Shown here one piece after another: positions 58,881 through 64,000 of a DNA stretch of 64,000 nt (the stretch's first letter is position 1; each line of letters begins with the position of its first letter). Location of the stretch: assembly GCA_009911305.1 (NCBI GenBank), contig QXXC01000020.1, forward strand, positions 16,147 through 80,146, in the 5' to 3' direction. Source of the stretch: Clostridiaceae bacterium (lineage in GTDB: Bacteria > Bacillota > Clostridia > Lachnospirales > Lachnospiraceae). Under the pieces are notes generated by a model. It was not told where the DNA came from. It saw only the letters and a program-made list of their open reading frames with translations, and did not search any database. The position numbers were made by a program, and so were the translations under genes.

Positions 58881-59480
58881 ATGGATTATTACAGTACGCA
58901 GATCACAAAGCTCATAGGGGAGCTGTCGAAGCTGCCCGGTATCGGGAGCAAATCGGCCCAGCGCCTGGCATTTCATATCATCAATATGCCAAAGGAGCAG
59001 GCGGAACACCTGTCCACAGCCATTATGGATGCCAGACAGAACGTCCGTTACTGCCGGGAGTGCTGCACCCTTACAGATGAAGAGCTGTGCCCTATCTGTA
59101 AGAGCGACAGACGGGACCACAAAACCATCATGGTCGTGGAGAATACAAGGGATCTCGCGGCCTATGAAAAGACGGGGAAGTATGATGGCGTTTACCATGT
59201 GCTGCATGGAGCCATATCGCCGATGCTTGGCATCGGTCCGGGAGATATCCGTTTAAAGGAGCTGATGACGCGTCTCCAGAAAGAGGAGGCGCAGGAGGTC
59301 ATTATAGCTACCAACTCGAATCTGGAGGGGGAGACAACGGCCATGTACATCAGTAAGCTTGTAAAACCATCCGGAATCCGGGTAACACGGATTGCCAGCG
59401 GGGTTCCCGTAGGCGGAGATTTGGAATATATTGACGAGGTAACGCTTCTGAGGGCTCTGGATGGCCGTACGGAGCTGTAG
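58881..59480 (+). CDS. recR: Recombination protein RecR
   Basis: 199 residues, the standard length. Helix-hairpin-helix LSKLPGIGSKSAQRLAFHI, zinc finger CRECCTLTDEELCPIC, Toprim domain starting MVVENTRDLAAYEKTG and the Walker-like ATNSNLEGETTAMYI and IASGVPVGGDLEYID motifs. It works with RecF/RecO to load RecA at gaps. The ATG is 4 bases after the ybaB stop; longer upstream frames lie inside ybaB. Confidence 0.96.
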   Translation: MDYYSTQITKLIGELSKLPGIGSKSAQRLAFHIINMPKEQAEHLSTAIMDARQNVRYCRECCTLTDEELCPICKSDRRDHKTIMVVENTRDLAAYEKTGKYDGVYHVLHGAISPMLGIGPGDIRLKELMTRLQKEEAQEVIIATNSNLEGETTAMYISKLVKPSGIRVTRIASGVPVGGDLEYIDEVTLLRALDGRTEL

Positions 59481-59557
59481 CCGGTACCGGGGACGGGATA
59501 TTACCAGGACAACAAAACGCCGGCGAATGCCGCGGGCGCTTAGGAGATGCGAAAGAG

Positions 59558-61966
59558 ATGGATAAGTACGAGTTTAATATAAAGGTTGAACAGATAAAAA
59601 AACTGGTAAATAAGGGCGATTACGAGACAGCCATGAAAATTGCCGATGCAATTGACTGGCGGCGCGTGCGCAGTACGAGCCTTCTCACCATGGTAGCCCA
59701 GGTATACGAGCGGAACGCGGAATATCAGGAAGCAAAGGATATTCTCCTTCTGGCCTTTGAGCGGGCTCCCATCGGAAAGGGGCTCTTGTTTAAATTGACG
59801 GATCTGGCGCTGCGCGAGGGCAATGTCCAGGAGGCGGAGGCCTACTACCGGGAGTTCTGTGAACAGGCAGGAGATGATCCGCGTCAGTTTCTGCTCTGGC
59901 ATCTGATTTTAGAGGCCAGGGAGGCCCCGATGGAACAGCAGATTGCCACCCTGGAGCGCTATTGTCAGGAGGATCTCGATGAGAAATGGCTGTACCGCCT
60001 GGCAGAGCTCTACGGGCAGGCCGGACGGGATGAAGACTGTGTCCAGATCTGCGATAAGATCATGCTGCTCTTTGGCTTGGGGAAATATGTAGATAAAGCC
60101 ATGGAGCTGAAGCAGCAATTTGCGCCGCTTTCGGAGTATCAGATGGACCTGGTGGAAAACCGTGAAAAATATGAGGAAAAACTGCGTGCTGTGGAGGAAG
60201 AGTACCAGAAACCTGCTAACCGCCGTTTAATACGGAGAGAGGAATATTACGATTCGGAGGAAAATGAGATGGAGATAGGCAGGGATACATCCGGAGCGGA
60301 GATGGAAGCGATCCTCCATGAAGCCAGGGCTAAGGAGGAACTGGCCAGGGAAATGTCAAAGCTGGAGCCATACGGCGAGGAGGAGGCTGCAGGAGGCGGG
60401 GAAACAAGAGTGTTCAGCCCGGCCCGCGATGTCCGTTCTTCTCAGCCGCCGCTGCGGGTCGAAGAGGATTTGGAAGCGCGGGAAAGGCCGGAACAGGCGC
60501 TTGCCGGGAAAGAGGCGTCAGCGACAGCCGAACCAGTTGAAATAAGCCCAGATGCGGACAGAGAAATGGATATCCCGTCTGCAGCGCCGTCGGGCGCTTA
60601 TGAAGAGCAGCCCGAATCCTACGTGGAGCAAACGGATGTCTATGAACACCCGGATACTTACGAAGAGCGTCTGGACGCCTATGAAGAGCAGCCCGAATCC
60701 TATGAGGATGAGATTTCCGAGATTGAGGACTGGGATCTGGATCTGGAGGACAGATACCATCTCATGCTTGAGGCGGTAAGCCGGGAAGACGGCATATCTA
60801 TGGCTGTGGAATGTCTAAAAAGCATCCACCGTGAGCTGGGAAGAAAAAACCCGGTGGCAAAGGTCAGCGGCGACAAGTTAAACCGCAAAGGTCTTTATGC
60901 TGTGGCAGAACGTCTGCCGGGAAAGGATTTGATCATCGAGGGGGCGGCGGATCTGGATTCGGTCGTTATCGACGAATTAGACGCATTAATCGAGCAGGAT
61001 CAGACAGGCATTGTGCTAGTGCTGTTTGACACGCCTCCCCGTTTACAGCAGATGTATATGCAGTATCCTGAGTTCGCGCAGAAATTCCGCTATATCCAGT
61101 ATCCGGATCTGGATATGAGCGCGCAGGCCGGCGAGGAACAGGAGACGGCGCGGGAAAAAGAATTGCTGAGGCTGGCAGCAGAGAGAGAGGAAGAGGCGGC
61201 GAGACAACGGCTGGCAGCCCATGAGGAAGAAATCCGCCGTCAGGCCCGCGGTATGGCGGAAGCGGAAGCCATGGAAGAGGCGCGCCGCCAGGCCGAATAT
61301 GAAGCGGACAGGCAGGCGAGAGAGGCAGATGAATATGAAGCGGCCGAAGAAGCGCGCCGCAAGGCTGAGTATGAAGCCGCTGTGAAGGCCCGCCGTGAGG
61401 CGGAATACGCAGAAGAGGATGAAGAAACGCGCCGCCAGGCGGAATATGAGGCCTCAAAAGAAGCGCGCCGCGCAAGGTATGAGGCGGCAAGAGCGGCCCG
61501 CCGCAGGGCAGAAGATGAACTGACGGAAGAGATCCGCCGCAGGACAGAGGGTGACGCTGGCGAAGCGGGGCTCTATCAGGCCGAAAGAGAGGCGGGCGAA
61601 GAGGATGAAAGCCTTCAGGGGCGCTATGAGGAAGACAGCGCGGATGACGGATATGGGGACTACGCATCGCAGGAGGAAGATCCGGAAGACGGCGCGGTGA
61701 TGGACGTAGAAGAATTTACGCAATATGCCTGCAAATATGCATCCGAGATCGACTGCAGCATTACAGGAAAGAGTCTGCTGGCTCTGTATGAGCGCGTGGA
61801 AATGATGGAAGAGGACGGAGTGCCTCTTACCCGGGCGAGCGCGGAGGATCTTATAGAAGAAGCAGCCGACAAGGCGGAGAAAAAATCTTTCGGAGGCCTG
61901 TTCTCGCCAAAATACGACAAAGAAGGCCTTCTGATCCTGAAGGAAAAGCATTTTTTTGATTCATAA
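59558..61966 (+). CDS. Large TPR and coiled-coil protein of unknown function
   Basis: 802 residues, strongly acidic and helical. Residues 1-200 form TPR-like helical repeats (NKGDYETAMKIADAIDW, YERNAEYQEAKDILLLAFERAP, REGNVQEAEAYYREF). A disordered region (about 215-385) has short tandem repeats of the type YEEQPESY. Residues about 390-510 form a folded domain with HLMLEAVSREDGISMAVECLKSIH and GIVLVLFDTPPRLQQM, which looks NTPase-like but lacks a P-loop. Then a long Ala/Glu/Arg coiled coil (about 520-690) with EARRQAEYEA units, and a conserved-looking end YDKEGLLILKEKHFFDS. No signal peptide. Proteins like this follow recR in several Lachnospiraceae. Role unknown. Confidence 0.8.
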   Translation: MDKYEFNIKVEQIKKLVNKGDYETAMKIADAIDWRRVRSTSLLTMVAQVYERNAEYQEAKDILLLAFERAPIGKGLLFKLTDLALREGNVQEAEAYYREFCEQAGDDPRQFLLWHLILEAREAPMEQQIATLERYCQEDLDEKWLYRLAELYGQAGRDEDCVQICDKIMLLFGLGKYVDKAMELKQQFAPLSEYQMDLVENREKYEEKLRAVEEEYQKPANRRLIRREEYYDSEENEMEIGRDTSGAEMEAILHEARAKEELAREMSKLEPYGEEEAAGGGETRVFSPARDVRSSQPPLRVEEDLEARERPEQALAGKEASATAEPVEISPDADREMDIPSAAPSGAYEEQPESYVEQTDVYEHPDTYEERLDAYEEQPESYEDEISEIEDWDLDLEDRYHLMLEAVSREDGISMAVECLKSIHRELGRKNPVAKVSGDKLNRKGLYAVAERLPGKDLIIEGAADLDSVVIDELDALIEQDQTGIVLVLFDTPPRLQQMYMQYPEFAQKFRYIQYPDLDMSAQAGEEQETAREKELLRLAAEREEEAARQRLAAHEEEIRRQARGMAEAEAMEEARRQAEYEADRQAREADEYEAAEEARRKAEYEAAVKARREAEYAEEDEETRRQAEYEASKEARRARYEAARAARRRAEDELTEEIRRRTEGDAGEAGLYQAEREAGEEDESLQGRYEEDSADDGYGDYASQEEDPEDGAVMDVEEFTQYACKYASEIDCSITGKSLLALYERVEMMEEDGVPLTRASAEDLIEEAADKAEKKSFGGLFSPKYDKEGLLILKEKHFFDS

Positions 61967-62023
61967 AATTGAAGTAAAGAAAACGTAACACTGCACACGT
62001 CGGCCAATACGAGGTATTTTTAA

Positions 62024-62854
62024 GTGTCTATAAAATTAATAGCTCTGGATCTGGACGGAACACTGCTTACAACAGATAAGCGCATTACGGTCCGGACCAG
62101 AACGGCCATAGAGGAATGTGAAAGAAGAGGAATACAGATTGTTCCTGCCACCGGCCGCGCCATGAAGGCCGTACCGGACGAGATTTTACAGCTCCCAGGC
62201 GTCAGATACGGAATATTCACGAACGGCGCTTCCGTCTGGGATATCAGGGAGGGGAAAAGCATCGCCGATCAGTATATCGACTGGCAGACAGCGCTCAAGG
62301 CGGTTGAAAGACTGGAAAACTATCCCATGCTGTATGATTTGTATATCGAGGGGCGGGGAATCTGTGAAGCGCAGTTTCTGGAACGGCTCGAGGAATTTGG
62401 CGTGCCGCCGGAAAACTGCCGTATTATCCGCAGCTCACGGCAGCCGGTTCCCAATTTAATTGCCTATTTAAAAGAATTTCACTGCCCTGTCCAGAAAATA
62501 AATCTGATCTTCCGGGAAAAGGCAGTAAAGGCAGAGGTAAGACAGGAGCTGACACAGATGGAGGCCCTGTGTGTTACCTCTTCCCTGCCGTGGAATCTGG
62601 AAGTGAACGCGCAGGGAGCGACAAAGGGAGGCGGCCTGGAGCGTCTGAGGAAGCACCTGCATATTTCACGCGAAGAAACCATGGCGTTTGGGGACGGAGA
62701 AAATGATCTTCCCATGATTCAGGCAGCCGGGCTCGGCATTGCGATGGAAAACGGAGCAGACTTCCTGAAAAAACAGGCGGATGCCATCACCCTGACAAAC
62801 GACAGGGACGGAGTAGCCGCCGCCATAGAGCAGTATGCCTTTGGAGAATCATAA
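62024..62854 (+). CDS. Cof-type HAD superfamily phosphatase
   Basis: 276 residues from GTG with GAGG 9 bases upstream. HAD motifs: LIALDLDGTLLTTDKRI (nucleophile Asp), ATGRAMKAV (motif II Thr), the Lys in GATKGGGLERL, and MAFGDGENDLPMI with metal-binding Asp pair. A type IIB cap lies between motifs II and III. Such enzymes dephosphorylate sugar phosphates or vitamins; specificity unknown. Its stop shares one base with the cvpA start. Confidence 0.92.
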   Translation: MSIKLIALDLDGTLLTTDKRITVRTRTAIEECERRGIQIVPATGRAMKAVPDEILQLPGVRYGIFTNGASVWDIREGKSIADQYIDWQTALKAVERLENYPMLYDLYIEGRGICEAQFLERLEEFGVPPENCRIIRSSRQPVPNLIAYLKEFHCPVQKINLIFREKAVKAEVRQELTQMEALCVTSSLPWNLEVNAQGATKGGGLERLRKHLHISREETMAFGDGENDLPMIQAAGLGIAMENGADFLKKQADAITLTNDRDGVAAAIEQYAFGES

Positions 62855-63558
62855 TGGAAAACTGGCTACCAATTGCGGTCGGAGTGTATCTGGCCGGCAT
62901 GATACTTTACGGACATTATAAAGGCTTTATCAGAATGTCCGTATCAGCCGCGGCGCTGATCACAGCCCTTTTAATCGTACGCGGCGTCACCCCGCGGGCG
63001 GCTGATTTTATAAGAACGAACACAGGGATCTGCGCCGCCTTTGAGGAGAGTATTATATCTGCGCTGGATCTCGGGGAAACGGCCGATCAGGCAGGTCCGT
63101 CCGGACAGCGAATGATCATTGAAGCACTGGAGCTGCCCAAACAGCTAAAGGATGCTCTGCTGGAAAACAATAATAACGAGGTCTACCGCGTACTCGGCGT
63201 GGAGGTCTTCAGCCGCTATATCGCAAAATATCTGTCCAACAGTGTTTTGAATATGATGATATTCCTGATCCTGTTTGTAATTGTATTTACCGGCATTAAA
63301 ATTCTAACGGTGTGGCTTGACTTAGTGGCGCGTCTGCCTGTTTTAAACGGGATCAACAAAATTGCCGGGGGTGTTTTAGGGGGCATGGAGGGTATATTGT
63401 ACCTGTGGGTAGCATGTCTGTTCATTACCGCCCTTTCCGCCACATCCATCGGCCGGCTTCTGCTTCTACAGATAGAAAGCAGCGCCTGGCTGTCCTTTCT
63501 GTATGAACGCAACCTCCTGGGAGGCTTTGCAATGGCCGTCATGAAACATATATTATAG
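62854..63558 (+). CDS. CvpA family membrane protein
   Basis: 234 residues with four membrane segments (PIAVGVYLAGMILYG, VSAAALITALLIVRGV, MMIFLILFVIVFTGIKIL, GILYLWVACLFITALSA) and the CvpA motif LPVLNGINKIAGGVLGGMEG. The family is needed for colicin V production in E. coli and occurs widely in Firmicutes with unclear function. Its ATG overlaps the HAD stop (TAATG), so the two are coupled. Confidence 0.88.
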   Translation: MENWLPIAVGVYLAGMILYGHYKGFIRMSVSAAALITALLIVRGVTPRAADFIRTNTGICAAFEESIISALDLGETADQAGPSGQRMIIEALELPKQLKDALLENNNNEVYRVLGVEVFSRYIAKYLSNSVLNMMIFLILFVIVFTGIKILTVWLDLVARLPVLNGINKIAGGVLGGMEGILYLWVACLFITALSATSIGRLLLLQIESSAWLSFLYERNLLGGFAMAVMKHIL

Positions 63559-63650
63559 CGTTTAGCCTGAAGAGAAATATTAAGCTGAGGAGATATAGGA
63601 AGGGGCGTCATCCCGGCTTATACATTCCGAAGAAAAAACCAAAAATATTC

Positions 63651-63679
63651 TTGACAAGCCGCATATGACATGTTATAGT
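63651..63679 (+). promoter_or_regulatory. rRNA operon promoter P1
   Basis: TTGACA, 17 bases, TATAGT. Confidence 0.8.
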
Positions 63680-63787
63680 TTAATCCCGATGTTAAATATC
63701 GGTAATTTGAACTGGGATTTCACCTGTATGGATTACGGCCAGTCCGTGAAAAAAGGCAGGAAACCAAAAAGTTTTTAAATAAAACAG

Positions 63788-63816
63788 TTGACAGAAAAGG
63801 AAAGATATGGTAATAT
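63788..63816 (+). promoter_or_regulatory. rRNA operon promoter P2
   Basis: TTGACA, 17 bases, TAATAT, directly followed by a perfect 11-bp hairpin (CTAAGCTGTCA with its complement, 63819-63846) without a T-run. Confidence 0.75.
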
Positions 63817-63871
63817 ATCTAAGCTGTCAGCGAGATGACAGCTTAGAGAATAAAAGAAATGAAAAAAGTTG

Positions 63872-63900
63872 TTGACAAACACAGAAACATATGATAAACT
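63872..63900 (+). promoter_or_regulatory. rRNA operon promoter P3
   Basis: TTGACA, 17 bases, TAAACT. The same perfect -35 and spacing occur in three tandem copies about 84-137 bases apart. Confidence 0.8.
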
Positions 63901-64000
63901 ATAAAAGTTGCTGAGAGAGACAACAACACAGAACCTTGAAAACTGAACAGTATGTAAAACCCTGAAAATTCTTAAGACAAAAGGCTTCTGGTTAAGCCTT
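63901..64000 (+). other. rRNA operon leader, 5' part
   Basis: The stretch contains AACCTTGAAAACTGAACAGT, common around Firmicute rRNA genes, and a terminal hairpin AAGGCTT-CTGGTT-AAGCCTT at 63981-64000. With the three promoters it points to a 16S gene starting beyond the window; no rRNA body is inside. Confidence 0.65.

Overview
The window reads as a chromosomal segment of an anaerobic, low-redox Firmicute of the Lachnospiraceae / Clostridium cluster XIVa type. The evidence is a clostridial 2[4Fe-4S] ferredoxin, a MecA adaptor, a large Bacillus-type SRP RNA with Alu domain, strong AGGAGG-type ribosome binding sites, consensus TTGACA-17-TATAAT promoters, and G/C-ending codons in most genes. 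Two stretches (about 28.0-29.3 kb and 51.2-52.5 kb) are clearly richer in A+T than their surroundings and look acquired.

Layout. 0-1.8 kb (minus): the start of a class-I glutamine-amidotransferase-like gamma-glutamyl hydrolase, a ferredoxin too small for most gene finders, and mecA. 1.9-4.5 kb (plus): a Ser/Thr kinase with a C-terminal P-loop-like domain, overlapping a second P-loop-like protein and followed by an 83-residue protein, all of unknown role. 4.7-8.1 kb: a GH18/SH3b cell-wall protein, an ECF-type sigma factor with a plausible autoregulatory promoter, and a DUF2461 protein. 8.4-15.3 kb: a minus-strand pgsB-pgsC-pgsW poly-gamma-glutamate operon, facing a plus-strand group of a DctM-like permease, a 48-residue membrane peptide, two aspartoacylase-type zinc deacylases and the deletion scar of a further exported protein. 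A 23-base element with one mismatch recurs upstream of both transcription units of this group. 15.4-22.0 kb: a chemoreceptor, a sigma-54 promoter with tandem upstream sites, an alanine-dehydrogenase-like enzyme, a GltS-type symporter and their likely sigma-54 activator. 22.0-28.0 kb: a YitT protein, an amidase, and a GntR-controlled group of aminotransferase, NhaC antiporter and TauE exporter with an operator placed on a consensus promoter.

29.4-42.3 kb is a mostly housekeeping plus-strand run: an EndoQ-UvrD repair fusion, Sua5, a B12/radical-SAM protein, an exonuclease, VanW, an AIR-synthase-like protein, an Lrp regulator with an aminotransferase, TrmL and NagA. 42.3-46.8 kb is a minus-strand polyamine ABC operon (regulator, potA, potB, fused potC-potD). 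46.9-51.2 kb holds a lactonase, chorismate synthase and an RlmD-type methyltransferase whose C-terminal module is cut off by one extra base. 51.2-52.5 kb is an A+T-rich islet with a type III toxin-antitoxin locus (toxN-like gene preceded by a terminator and RNA repeats) and a RhuM remnant. 52.6-55.0 kb carries a fused bioW-bioF gene and an ECF-S-like membrane protein. 55.3-63.6 kb has SRP RNA, phosphofructokinase, dnaX-ybaB-recR, a large TPR/coiled-coil protein, a HAD phosphatase and CvpA. The last 350 bases carry three tandem consensus promoters and a leader typical of an rRNA operon, with the rRNA body just outside the window.

The strongest accessory findings are the type III toxin-antitoxin locus, the kinase/P-loop cluster, the poly-gamma-glutamate neighbourhood with its shared promoter element, the EndoQ-UvrD fusion and the sigma-54 amino-acid module. 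All functional assignments rest on motifs recognised by eye; no database search was run.
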